DNA of 64,000 nt from Cladorhizidae sp. MBARI D1340-BT2. Taxonomy: Eukaryota; Porifera; Demospongiae; Poecilosclerida; Cladorhizidae. The number at the start of each line of letters is the position of its first letter. Positions within the stretch are counted from its first letter, which is position 1. Below are positions 40,059 to 52,244 of this stretch, in pieces. Location of the stretch: the NCBI GenBank assembly GCA_028752905.1, contig JAQNBH010000013.1, positions 23,325,477 to 23,389,476 on the forward strand, read 5' to 3'. The translations under genes and the position numbers were made by a program. The notes beneath the pieces are model-generated. The model was given only the letters and a program-made list of their open reading frames with translations, was not told the DNA's origin and did not search any database.

Positions 40059-41408
40059 ATAATATTCTGCACACTTCACTGTAATGGACTTGATATGATT
40101 CGAATGATAGGTTTCATTATGTGTTCTCTATCTTGATATTTGCCCTAATTTGGTCTATATGTTTCTCATTTTCCCCCCCAAAATCTTGCTATTTTGCCGT
40201 AAAGCTCATAACTTTTCTACACTTTACCCAAAAAAGATAATTTTTATATCACCGGATAGCCCTTCTAATTATCTGTCTTTTGTACGTGCCAAAATGTTTA
40301 GTACTCTAAGTATTAGCAAGTTATGGTGATTTGAAGTGGTAAGGTTTGCGATCTTTCCTGGCGTTTTCCAGTTGCCAAAGCGGTGGCCTGCCAGTGAAAA
40401 ACCACTACATTTATTGATAATCTGTTGACATGTTGCAGATAAGGGCCTTCTCTATCAGTTGACAAAATCTGGGACTTTGGTCTTGTTAATTAGGGCAGTT
40501 ATGAATTGTACTCTTACTTGATGTTAAACATGTTAGCTGCGTAGATTATCCACACTTCACTGAATAGACTTGATGTATAGCTATTAAGATAGGACTCTCT
40601 AAGTGCTCTCTCTTGATACCAAACATCCATATATTCTGCACACTTCACTGTAATGGACTTGCAAGATAGGTATCTCTCAGTGTTCTCTATCTTGAGCTAA
40701 ACATGTTAGCTTCATAGATTCTCCACACTTCACTGAATAGACTTGATATAATTATAGCTCTAAAGGTAGGCCTCTCTCTGTTCTCTCTCTTGATACCAAA
40801 CATCCGTATATTCTGCATACATAGAATCACAAGATAGGTTTCTCTATGTGTTCTCTATCTTGATGCTAAACAGGTTAGCTTCATAGATTCTCCACACTTC
40901 ACTGTATAAACTTTTTGGTCTTGTTAATTAGGGCAGTTATGAATTGTACTCTTACTTGATGCTAAACATGTTAGCTTCGTAGATTATCCACACTTCACTG
41001 AATAGACTTGATGTATAGCTATTAAGATAGGACTCTCTAAGTGCTCTCTCTTGATACCAAACATCCATATATTCTGCACACTTCACTGTAATGGACTTGC
41101 AAGATAGGTATCTCTCAGTGTTCTCTATCTTGAGCTCAACATGTTAGCTTCATAGATTCTCCACACTTCACTGAATAGACTTGATATAATTATAGCTCTA
41201 AAGGTAGGCCTCTCCCTGTTCTCTCTCTTGATACCAAACATCCGTATATTCTGCATACATAGAATCACAAGATAGGTTTCTCTATGTGTTCTCTATCTAG
41301 ATGCTAAACAGGTTAGCTTCATAGATTCTCCACACTTCACTGTATAAACTTGATATATAGCTATTAAGATAGGTCTCTCCCTGTGCTCTCTGTTGATATC
41401 AAACATCC
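40059..41408 (+). repeat. 1350-bp unit 5
   Basis: The junction is at 40913/40914. It shares CTTGCTATTTTG and AATGTTTAGT with 34182 but has GATATTTGCCC and TTTACCCAAAAAAG. Private changes are GATGTTAAACATG and TTAGCTGCGTAG. GAGCTCAACATG in the second copy occurs otherwise only in the unit at 13681. It is the counterpart of 34182 in the 5877-bp echo. Confidence 0.92.
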
Positions 41409-42758
41409 ATAATATTCTGCACACTTCACTGTAATGGACTTGATATGATTCGAATGATAGGTTTCATTATGTGTTCTCTATCTTGATATTTGCCCTAATT
41501 TGGTCTATATGTTTCTCATTTTCCCCCCAAAAATCTTGTTATTTTGCCGTAAAGCTCATAACTTTTCTACACTTTATCCAAAAAAGATAATTATTATATC
41601 ACCGGATAGCCCTTCTAATTATCTGTCTTTTGTACGTGCCAAAATTTTGAGTACTCTAAGTATTAGCAAGTTATAGTGATTTGAAGTGGTAAGGTTTGCG
41701 ATCTTTCCTGGCGTTTTCCAGTTGCCAAAGCGGTGGCCTGCCAGTGAAAAACCACTACATTTATTGATAATCTGTTGACATGTTGCAGATAAGGGCCTTC
41801 TCTATCAGTTGACAAAATCTGGGACTTTGGTCTTGTTAATTAGGGCAGTTATGAATTGTACTCTTACTTGATGCTAAACATGTTAGCTTCGTAGATTATC
41901 CACACTTCACTGAATAGACTTGATGTATAGCTATTAAGATAGGACTCTCTAAGTGCTCTCTCTTGATACCAAACATCCATATATTCTGCACACTTCACTG
42001 TAATGGACTTGCAAGATAGGTATCTCTCAGTGTTCTCTATCTTGAGCTAAACATGTTAGCTTCATAGATTCTCCACACTTCACTGAATAGACTTGATATA
42101 ATTATAGCTCTAAAGGTAGGCCTCTCTCTGTTCTCTCTCTTGATACCAAACATCCGTATATTCTGCATACATAGAATCACAAGATAGGTTTCTCTATGTG
42201 TTCTCTATCTTGATGCTAAACAGGTTAGCTTCATAGATTCTCCACACTTCACTGTATAAACTTTTTGGTCTTGTTAATTAGGGCAGTTATGAATTGTACT
42301 CTTACTTGATGCTAAACATGTTAGCTTCGTAGATTATCCACACTTCACTGAATAGACTTGATGTATAGCTATTAAGATAGGACTCTCTAAGTGCTCTCTC
42401 TTGATACCAAACATCCATATATTCTGCACACTTCACTGTAATGGACTTGCAAGATAGGTATCTCTCAGTGTTCTCTATCTTGAGCTAAACATGTTAGCTT
42501 CATAGATTCTCCACACTTCACTGAATAGACTTGATATAATTATAGCTCTAAAGGTAGGCCTCTCCCTGTTCTCTCTCTTGATACCAAACATCCGTATATT
42601 CTGCATACATAGAATCACAAGATAGGTTTCTCTATGTGTTCTCTATCTAGATGCTAAACAGGTTAGCTTCATAGATTCTCCACACTTCACTGTATAAACT
42701 TGATATATAGCTATTAAGATAGGTCTCTCCCTGTGCTCTCTGTTGATATCAAACATCC
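41409..42758 (+). repeat. 1350-bp unit 6, class X
   Basis: The junction is at 42263/42264. It carries the class X set CTTTATCC, AATTATTATATC and GTTATAGTG. It heads the first complete X-Y-Z trimer (41409-45020). Confidence 0.93.
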
Positions 42759-43670
42759 ATAATATTCTGCACACTTCACTGTAATGGACTTGATATGATT
42801 CGAATGATAGGTTTCATTATGTGTTCTCTATCTTGATATTTGCCCTAATTTGGTCTATATGTTTCTCATTTTCCCCCCAAAAATCTTGTTATTTTGCCGT
42901 AAAGCTCATAACTTTTCTACACTTTACCCAAAAAAGATAATTTTTATATCACCGGATAGCCCTTCTAATTATCTGTCTTTTGTACGTGCCAAAATTTTTA
43001 GTACTCTAAGTATTAGCAAGTTATTGTGATTTGAAGTGGTAAGGTTTGCGATCTTTCCTGGCGTTTTCCAGTTGCCAAAGCGGTGGCTTGCCAGTGAAAA
43101 ACCACTACATTTATTGATAATCTGTTGACATGTTGCAGATAAGGGCCTTCTCTATCAGTTGACAAAATCTGGGACTTTGGTCTTGTTAATTAGGGCAGTT
43201 ATGAATTGTACTCTTACTTGATGCTAAACATGTTAGCTACGTAGATTATCCACACTTCACTGAATAGACTTGATGTATAGCTATTAAGATAGGACTCTCT
43301 AAGTGCTCTCTCTTGACACCAAACATCCATATATTCTGCACACTTCACTGTAATGGACTTGCAAGATAGGTATCTCTCAGTGTTCTCTATCTTGAGCTAA
43401 ACATGTTAGCTTCATAGATTCTCCACACTTCACTGAATAGACTTGATATAATTATAGCTCTAAAGGTAGGCCTATCTCTGTTCTCTCTCTTGATACCAAA
43501 CATCCGTATATTCTGCATACATAGAATCACAAGATAGGTTTCTCTATGTGTTCTCTATCTTGATGCTAAACAGGTTAGCTTCATAGATTCTCCACACTTC
43601 ACTGTATAAACTTGATATATAGCTATTAAGATAGGTCTCTCCCTGTGCTCTCTGTTGATATCAAACATCC
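42759..43670 (+). repeat. 912-bp unit, class Y
   Basis: It carries the class Y set TTTTTAGTACTC, GTTATTGTG, GGCTTGCC, CTACGTAG, CTTGACACC and GGCCTATCTC. It is the middle member of the trimer at 41409-45020. Confidence 0.93.
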
Positions 43671-45020
43671 ATAATATTCTGCACACTTCACTGTAATGGA
43701 CTTGATATGATTCGAATGATAGGTTTCATTATGTGTTCTCTATCTTGATATTTGCCCTAATTTGGTCTATATGTTTCTCATTTTCCCCCCAAAAATCTTG
43801 TTATTTTGCCGTAAAGCTCATAACTTTTCTAAACTTTACCCAAAAAAGATAATTTTTATATCACCGGATAGCCCTTCTAATTATCTGTCTTTTGTACGTG
43901 CCAAAATTTTGAGTACTCTAAGTATTAGCAAGTTATGGTGATTTGAAGTGGTAAGGTTTGCGATCTTTCCTGGCGTTTTCCAGTTGCCAAAGCGGTGGCT
44001 TGCCAGTGAAAAACCACTACATTTATTGATAATCTGTTGACATGTTGCAGATAAGGGCCTTCTCTATCAGTTGACAAAATCTGGGACTTTGGTCTTGTTA
44101 ATTAGGGCAGTTATGAATTGTACTCTTACTTGATGCTAAACATGTTAGCTACGTAGATTATCCACACTTCACTGAATAGACTTGATGTATAGCTATTAAG
44201 ATAGGACTCTCTAAGTGCTCTCTCTTGACACCAAACATCCATATATTCTGCACACTTCACTGTAATGGACTTGCAAGATAGGTATCTCTCAGTGTTCTCT
44301 ATCTTGAGCTAAACATGTTAGCTTCATAGATTCTCCACACTTCACTGAATAGACTTGATATAATTATAGCTCTAAAGGTAGGCCTATCTCTGTTCTCTCT
44401 CTTGATACCAAACATCCGTATATTCTGCATACATAGAATCACAAGATAGGTTTCTCTATGTGTTCTCTATCTTGATGCTAAACAGGTTAGCTTCATAGAT
44501 TCTCCACACTTCACTGTATAAACTTTTTGGTCTTGTTAATTAGGGCAGTTATGAATTGTACTCTTACTTGATGCTAAACATGTTAGCTTCGTAGATTATC
44601 CACACTTCACTGAATAGACTTGATGTATAGCTATTAAGATAGGACTCTCTAAGTGCTCTCTCTTGATACCAAACATCCATATATTCTGCACACTTCACTG
44701 TAATGGACTTGCAAGATAGGTATCTCTCAGTGTTCTCTATCTTGAGCTAAACATGTTAGCTTCATAGATTCTCCACACTTCACTGAATAGACTTGATATA
44801 ATTATAGCTCTAAAGGTAGGCCTCTCCCTGTTCTCTCTCTTGATACCAAACATCCGTATATTCTGCATACATAGAATCACAAGATAGGTTTCTCTATGTG
44901 TTCTCTATCTAGATGCTAAACAGGTTAGCTTCATAGATTCTCCACACTTCACTGTATAAACTTGATATATAGCTATTAAGATAGGTCTCTCCCTGTGCTC
45001 TCTGTTGATATCAAACATCC
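43671..45020 (+). repeat. 1350-bp unit 7, class Z
   Basis: The junction is at 44525/44526. Class Z has TTTTCTAAACTTTACC in the single-copy segment, the usual GTTATGGTG, then GGCTTGCC, CTACGTAG, CTTGACACC and GGCCTATCTC as in class Y. The second copy of the duplicated segment lacks the Y-type changes (TTCGTAG, CTTGATACC, TCTCCCTG). Z is therefore a mosaic with a Y-like middle. Confidence 0.93.
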
Positions 45021-45932
45021 ATAATATTCTGCACACTTCACTGTAATGGACTTGATATGATTCGAATGATAGGTTTCATTATGTGTTCTCTATCTTGATA
45101 TTTGCCCTAATTTGGTCTATATGTTTCTCATTTTCCCCCCAAAAATCTTGTTATTTTGCCGTAAAGCTCATAACTTTTCTACACTTTACCCAAAAAAGAT
45201 AATTTTTATATCACCGGATAGCCCTTCTAATTATCTGTCTTTTGTACGTGCCAAAATTTTTAGTACTCTAAGTATTAGCAAGTTATTGTGATTTGAAGTG
45301 GTAAGGTTTGCGATCTTTCCTGGCGTTTTCCAGTTGCCAAAGCGGTGGCTTGCCAGTGAAAAACCACTACATTTATTGATAATCTGTTGACATGTTGCAG
45401 ATAAGGGCCTTCTCTATCAGTTGACAAAATCTGGGACTTTGGTCTTGTTAATTAGGGCAGTTATGAATTGTACTCTTACTTGATGCTAAACATGTTAGCT
45501 ACGTAGATTATCCACACTTCACTGAATAGACTTGATGTATAGCTATTAAGATAGGACTCTCTAAGTGCTCTCTCTTGACACCAAACATCCATATATTCTG
45601 CACACTTCACTGTAATGGACTTGCAAGATAGGTATCTCTCAGTGTTCTCTATCTTGAGCTAAACATGTTAGCTTCATAGATTCTCCACACTTCACTGAAT
45701 AGACTTGATATAATTATAGCTCTAAAGGTAGGCCTATCTCTGTTCTCTCTCTTGATACCAAACATCCGTATATTCTGCATACATAGAATCACAAGATAGG
45801 TTTCTCTATGTGTTCTCTATCTTGATGCTAAACAGGTTAGCTTCATAGATTCTCCACACTTCACTGTATAAACTTGATATATAGCTATTAAGATAGGTCT
45901 CTCCCTGTGCTCTCTGTTGATATCAAACATCC
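45021..45932 (+). repeat. 912-bp unit, class Y
   Basis: Same variant set as 42759. It directly follows a Z unit, so an X has been skipped: the order here is X-Y-Z-Y-Z. Confidence 0.93.
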
Positions 45933-47282
45933 ATAATATTCTGCACACTTCACTGTAATGGACTTGATATGATTCGAATGATAGGTTTCATTATGTGTTC
46001 TCTATCTTGATATTTGCCCTAATTTGGTCTATATGTTTCTCATTTTCCCCCCAAAAATCTTGTTATTTTGCCGTAAAGCTCATAACTTTTCTAAACTTTA
46101 CCCAAAAAAGATAATTTTTATATCACCGGATAGCCCTTCTAATTATCTGTCTTTTGTACGTGCCAAAATTTTGAGTACTCTAAGTATTAGCAAGTTATGG
46201 TGATTTGAAGTGGTAAGGTTTGCGATCTTTCCTGGCGTTTTCCAGTTGCCAAAGCGGTGGCTTGCCAGTGAAAAACCACTACATTTATTGATAATCTGTT
46301 GACATGTTGCAGATAAGGGCCTTCTCTATCAGTTGACAAAATCTGGGACTTTGGTCTTGTTAATTAGGGCAGTTATGAATTGTACTCTTACTTGATGCTA
46401 AACATGTTAGCTACGTAGATTATCCACACTTCACTGAATAGACTTGATGTATAGCTATTAAGATAGGACTCTCTAAGTGCTCTCTCTTGACACCAAACAT
46501 CCATATATTCTGCACACTTCACTGTAATGGACTTGCAAGATAGGTATCTCTCAGTGTTCTCTATCTTGAGCTAAACATGTTAGCTTCATAGATTCTCCAC
46601 ACTTCACTGAATAGACTTGATATAATTATAGCTCTAAAGGTAGGCCTATCTCTGTTCTCTCTCTTGATACCAAACATCCGTATATTCTGCATACATAGAA
46701 TCACAAGATAGGTTTCTCTATGTGTTCTCTATCTTGATGCTAAACAGGTTAGCTTCATAGATTCTCCACACTTCACTGTATAAACTTTTTGGTCTTGTTA
46801 ATTAGGGCAGTTATGAATTGTACTCTTACTTGATGCTAAACATGTTAGCTTCGTAGATTATCCACACTTCACTGAATAGACTTGATGTATAGCTATTAAG
46901 ATAGGACTCTCTAAGTGCTCTCTCTTGATACCAAACATCCATATATTCTGCACACTTCACTGTAATGGACTTGCAAGATAGGTATCTCTCAGTGTTCTCT
47001 ATCTTGAGCTAAACATGTTAGCTTCATAGATTCTCCACACTTCACTGAATAGACTTGATATAATTATAGCTCTAAAGGTAGGCCTCTCCCTGTTCTCTCT
47101 CTTGATACCAAACATCCGTATATTCTGCATACATAGAATCACAAGATAGGTTTCTCTATGTGTTCTCTATCTAGATGCTAAACAGGTTAGCTTCATAGAT
47201 TCTCCACACTTCACTGTATAAACTTGATATATAGCTATTAAGATAGGTCTCTCCCTGTGCTCTCTGTTGATATCAAACATCC
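45933..47282 (+). repeat. 1350-bp unit 8, class Z
   Basis: The junction is at 46787/46788. It has CTAAACTTTACC, GGCTTGCC, CTACGTAG and CTTGACACC as in 43671. With the preceding Y it forms a 2262-bp Y-Z pair that repeats 42759-45020. Confidence 0.93.
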
Positions 47283-48632
47283 ATAATATTCTGCACACTT
47301 CACTGTAATGGACTTGATATGATTCGAATGATAGGTTTCATTATGTGTTCTCTATCTTGATATTTGCCCTAATTTGGTCTATATGTTTCTCATTTTCCCC
47401 CCAAAAATCTTGTTATTTTGCCGTAAAGCTCATAACTTTTCTACACTTTATCCAAAAAAGATAATTATTATATCACCGGATAGCCCTTCTAATTATCTGT
47501 CTTTTGTACGTGCCAAAATTTTGAGTACTCTAAGTATTAGCAAGTTATAGTGATTTGAAGTGGTAAGGTTTGCGATCTTTCCTGGCGTTTTCCAGTTGCC
47601 AAAGCGGTGGCCTGCCAGTGAAAAACCACTACATTTATTGATAATCTGTTGACATGTTGCAGATAAGGGCCTTCTCTATCAGTTGACAAAATCTGGGACT
47701 TTGGTCTTGTTAATTAGGGCAGTTATGAATTGTACTCTTACTTGATGCTAAACATGTTAGCTTCGTAGATTATCCACACTTCACTGAATAGACTTGATGT
47801 ATAGCTATTAAGATAGGACTCTCTAAGTGCTCTCTCTTGATACCAAACATCCATATATTCTGCACACTTCACTGTAATGGACTTGCAAGATAGGTATCTC
47901 TCAGTGTTCTCTATCTTGAGCTAAACATGTTAGCTTCATAGATTCTCCACACTTCACTGAATAGACTTGATATAATTATAGCTCTAAAGGTAGGCCTCTC
48001 TCTGTTCTCTCTCTTGATACCAAACATCCGTATATTCTGCATACATAGAATCACAAGATAGGTTTCTCTATGTGTTCTCTATCTTGATGCTAAACAGGTT
48101 AGCTTCATAGATTCTCCACACTTCACTGTATAAACTTTTTGGTCTTGTTAATTAGGGCAGTTATGAATTGTACTCTTACTTGATGCTAAACATGTTAGCT
48201 TCGTAGATTATCCACACTTCACTGAATAGACTTGATGTATAGCTATTAAGATAGGACTCTCTAAGTGCTCTCTCTTGATACCAAACATCCATATATTCTG
48301 CACACTTCACTGTAATGGACTTGCAAGATAGGTATCTCTCAGTGTTCTCTATCTTGAGCTAAACATGTTAGCTTCATAGATTCTCCACACTTCACTGAAT
48401 AGACTTGATATAATTATAGCTCTAAAGGTAGGCCTCTCCCTGTTCTCTCTCTTGATACCAAACATCCGTATATTCTGCATACATAGAATCACAAGATAGG
48501 TTTCTCTATGTGTTCTCTATCTTGATGCTAAACAGGTTAGCTTCATAGATTCTCCACACTTCACTGTATAAACTTGATATATAGCTATTAAGATAGGTCT
48601 CTCCCTGTGCTCTCTGTTGATATCAAACATCC
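47283..48632 (+). repeat. 1350-bp unit 9, class X
   Basis: The junction is at 48137/48138. It has the class X set. Unlike other X units, its second copy of the duplicated segment has CTTGATG rather than CTAGATG, a local conversion or point of exchange. It is followed by another X, giving X-X. Confidence 0.93.
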
Positions 48633-49982
48633 ATAATATTCTGCACACTTCACTGTAATGGACTTGATATGATTCGAATGATAGGTTTCATTATGTGTTC
48701 TCTATCTTGATATTTGCCCTAATTTGGTCTATATGTTTCTCATTTTCCCCCCAAAAATCTTGTTATTTTGCCGTAAAGCTCATAACTTTTCTACACTTTA
48801 TCCAAAAAAGATAATTATTATATCACCGGATAGCCCTTCTAATTATCTGTCTTTTGTACGTGCCAAAATTTTGAGTACTCTAAGTATTAGCAAGTTATAG
48901 TGATTTGAAGTGGTAAGGTTTGCGATCTTTCCTGGCGTTTTCCAGTTGCCAAAGCGGTGGCCTGCCAGTGAAAAACCACTACATTTATTGATAATCTGTT
49001 GACATGTTGCAGATAAGGGCCTTCTCTATCAGTTGACAAAATCTGGGACTTTGGTCTTGTTAATTAGGGCAGTTATGAATTGTACTCTTACTTGATGCTA
49101 AACATGTTAGCTTCGTAGATTATCCACACTTCACTGAATAGACTTGATGTATAGCTATTAAGATAGGACTCTCTAAGTGCTCTCTCTTGATACCAAACAT
49201 CCATATATTCTGCACACTTCACTGTAATGGACTTGCAAGATAGGTATCTCTCAGTGTTCTCTATCTTGAGCTAAACATGTTAGCTTCATAGATTCTCCAC
49301 ACTTCACTGAATAGACTTGATATAATTATAGCTCTAAAGGTAGGCCTCTCTCTGTTCTCTCTCTTGATACCAAACATCCGTATATTCTGCATACATAGAA
49401 TCACAAGATAGGTTTCTCTATGTGTTCTCTATCTTGATGCTAAACAGGTTAGCTTCATAGATTCTCCACACTTCACTGTATAAACTTTTTGGTCTTGTTA
49501 ATTAGGGCAGTTATGAATTGTACTCTTACTTGATGCTAAACATGTTAGCTTCGTAGATTATCCACACTTCACTGAATAGACTTGATGTATAGCTATTAAG
49601 ATAGGACTCTCTAAGTGCTCTCTCTTGATACCAAACATCCATATATTCTGCACACTTCACTGTAATGGACTTGCAAGATAGGTATCTCTCAGTGTTCTCT
49701 ATCTTGAGCTAAACATGTTAGCTTCATAGATTCTCCACACTTCACTGAATAGACTTGATATAATTATAGCTCTAAAGGTAGGCCTCTCCCTGTTCTCTCT
49801 CTTGATACCAAACATCCGTATATTCTGCATACATAGAATCACAAGATAGGTTTCTCTATGTGTTCTCTATCTAGATGCTAAACAGGTTAGCTTCATAGAT
49901 TCTCCACACTTCACTGTATAAACTTGATATATAGCTATTAAGATAGGTCTCTCCCTGTGCTCTCTGTTGATATCAAACATCC
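48633..49982 (+). repeat. 1350-bp unit 10, class X
   Basis: The junction is at 49487/49488. It has the class X set, with the usual CTAGATG in the second copy. It heads the second complete trimer (48633-52244). Confidence 0.93.
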
Positions 49983-50894
49983 ATAATATTCTGCACACTT
50001 CACTGTAATGGACTTGATATGATTCGAATGATAGGTTTCATTATGTGTTCTCTATCTTGATATTTGCCCTAATTTGGTCTATATGTTTCTCATTTTCCCC
50101 CCAAAAATCTTGTTATTTTGCCGTAAAGCTCATAACTTTTCTACACTTTACCCAAAAAAGATAATTTTTATATCACCGGATAGCCCTTCTAATTATCTGT
50201 CTTTTGTACGTGCCAAAATTTTTAGTACTCTAAGTATTAGCAAGTTATTGTGATTTGAAGTGGTAAGGTTTGCGATCTTTCCTGGCGTTTTCCAGTTGCC
50301 AAAGCGGTGGCTTGCCAGTGAAAAACCACTACATTTATTGATAATCTGTTGACATGTTGCAGATAAGGGCCTTCTCTATCAGTTGACAAAATCTGGGACT
50401 TTGGTCTTGTTAATTAGGGCAGTTATGAATTGTACTCTTACTTGATGCTAAACATGTTAGCTACGTAGATTATCCACACTTCACTGAATAGACTTGATGT
50501 ATAGCTATTAAGATAGGACTCTCTAAGTGCTCTCTCTTGACACCAAACATCCATATATTCTGCACACTTCACTGTAATGGACTTGCAAGATAGGTATCTC
50601 TCAGTGTTCTCTATCTTGAGCTAAACATGTTAGCTTCATAGATTCTCCACACTTCACTGAATAGACTTGATATAATTATAGCTCTAAAGGTAGGCCTATC
50701 TCTGTTCTCTCTCTTGATACCAAACATCCGTATATTCTGCATACATAGAATCACAAGATAGGTTTCTCTATGTGTTCTCTATCTTGATGCTAAACAGGTT
50801 AGCTTCATAGATTCTCCACACTTCACTGTATAAACTTGATATATAGCTATTAAGATAGGTCTCTCCCTGTGCTCTCTGTTGATATCAAACATCC
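49983..50894 (+). repeat. 912-bp unit, class Y
   Basis: It has the class Y set and is the middle member of the trimer at 48633-52244. The unit at 53595, 3612 bp on, is its counterpart. Confidence 0.93.
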
Positions 50895-52244
50895 ATAATA
50901 TTCTGCACACTTCACTGTAATGGACTTGATATGATTCGAATGATAGGTTTCATTATGTGTTCTCTATCTTGATATTTGCCCTAATTTGGTCTATATGTTT
51001 CTCATTTTCCCCCCAAAAATCTTGTTATTTTGCCGTAAAGCTCATAACTTTTCTAAACTTTACCCAAAAAAGATAATTTTTATATCACCGGATAGCCCTT
51101 CTAATTATCTGTCTTTTGTACGTGCCAAAATTTTGAGTACTCTAAGTATTAGCAAGTTATGGTGATTTGAAGTGGTAAGGTTTGCGATCTTTCCTGGCGT
51201 TTTCCAGTTGCCAAAGCGGTGGCTTGCCAGTGAAAAACCACTACATTTATTGATAATCTGTTGACATGTTGCAGATAAGGGCCTTCTCTATCAGTTGACA
51301 AAATCTGGGACTTTGGTCTTGTTAATTAGGGCAGTTATGAATTGTACTCTTACTTGATGCTAAACATGTTAGCTACGTAGATTATCCACACTTCACTGAA
51401 TAGACTTGATGTATAGCTATTAAGATAGGACTCTCTAAGTGCTCTCTCTTGACACCAAACATCCATATATTCTGCACACTTCACTGTAATGGACTTGCAA
51501 GATAGGTATCTCTCAGTGTTCTCTATCTTGAGCTAAACATGTTAGCTTCATAGATTCTCCACACTTCACTGAATAGACTTGATATAATTATAGCTCTAAA
51601 GGTAGGCCTATCTCTGTTCTCTCTCTTGATACCAAACATCCGTATATTCTGCATACATAGAATCACAAGATAGGTTTCTCTATGTGTTCTCTATCTTGAT
51701 GCTAAACAGGTTAGCTTCATAGATTCTCCACACTTCACTGTATAAACTTTTTGGTCTTGTTAATTAGGGCAGTTATGAATTGTACTCTTACTTGATGCTA
51801 AACATGTTAGCTTCGTAGATTATCCACACTTCACTGAATAGACTTGATGTATAGCTATTAAGATAGGACTCTCTAAGTGCTCTCTCTTGATACCAAACAT
51901 CCATATATTCTGCACACTTCACTGTAATGGACTTGCAAGATAGGTATCTCTCAGTGTTCTCTATCTTGAGCTAAACATGTTAGCTTCATAGATTCTCCAC
52001 ACTTCACTGAATAGACTTGATATAATTATAGCTCTAAAGGTAGGCCTCTCCCTGTTCTCTCTCTTGATACCAAACATCCGTATATTCTGCATACATAGAA
52101 TCACAAGATAGGTTTCTCTATGTGTTCTCTATCTAGATGCTAAACAGGTTAGCTTCATAGATTCTCCACACTTCACTGTATAAACTTGATATATAGCTAT
52201 TAAGATAGGTCTCTCCCTGTGCTCTCTGTTGATATCAAACATCC
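50895..52244 (+). repeat. 1350-bp unit 11, class Z
   Basis: The junction is at 51749/51750. It has the class Z set CTAAACTTTACC, GGCTTGCC, CTACGTAG, CTTGACACC and GGCCTATCTC, then the unaltered second copy. Confidence 0.93.

Larger units (their letters stand above)
40059..43670. repeat. L-X-Y block, copy 2 (3612 bp)
   Basis: Counterpart of 34182-37793 at a 5877-bp offset. The X and Y of this copy also belong to the first X-Y-Z trimer, so the trimer probably grew from this end of the longer order. Confidence 0.85.
41409..45020. repeat. Higher-order trimer X-Y-Z, copy 1 (3612 bp)
   Basis: This is X (1350) + Y (912) + Z (1350), 3612 bp. Each member is recognised by its own variant set. It is followed by Y-Z (45021-47282) and a lone X (47283-48632), so copy number of parts, not only whole trimers, has changed. 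Confidence 0.9.
48633..52244. repeat. Higher-order trimer X-Y-Z, copy 2 (3612 bp)
   Basis: The order and lengths are the same as at 41409-45020. It is directly followed by the third, imperfect copy, so X to X (48633 to 52245) and Y to Y (49983 to 53595) are both exactly 3612 bp apart. Confidence 0.92.
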
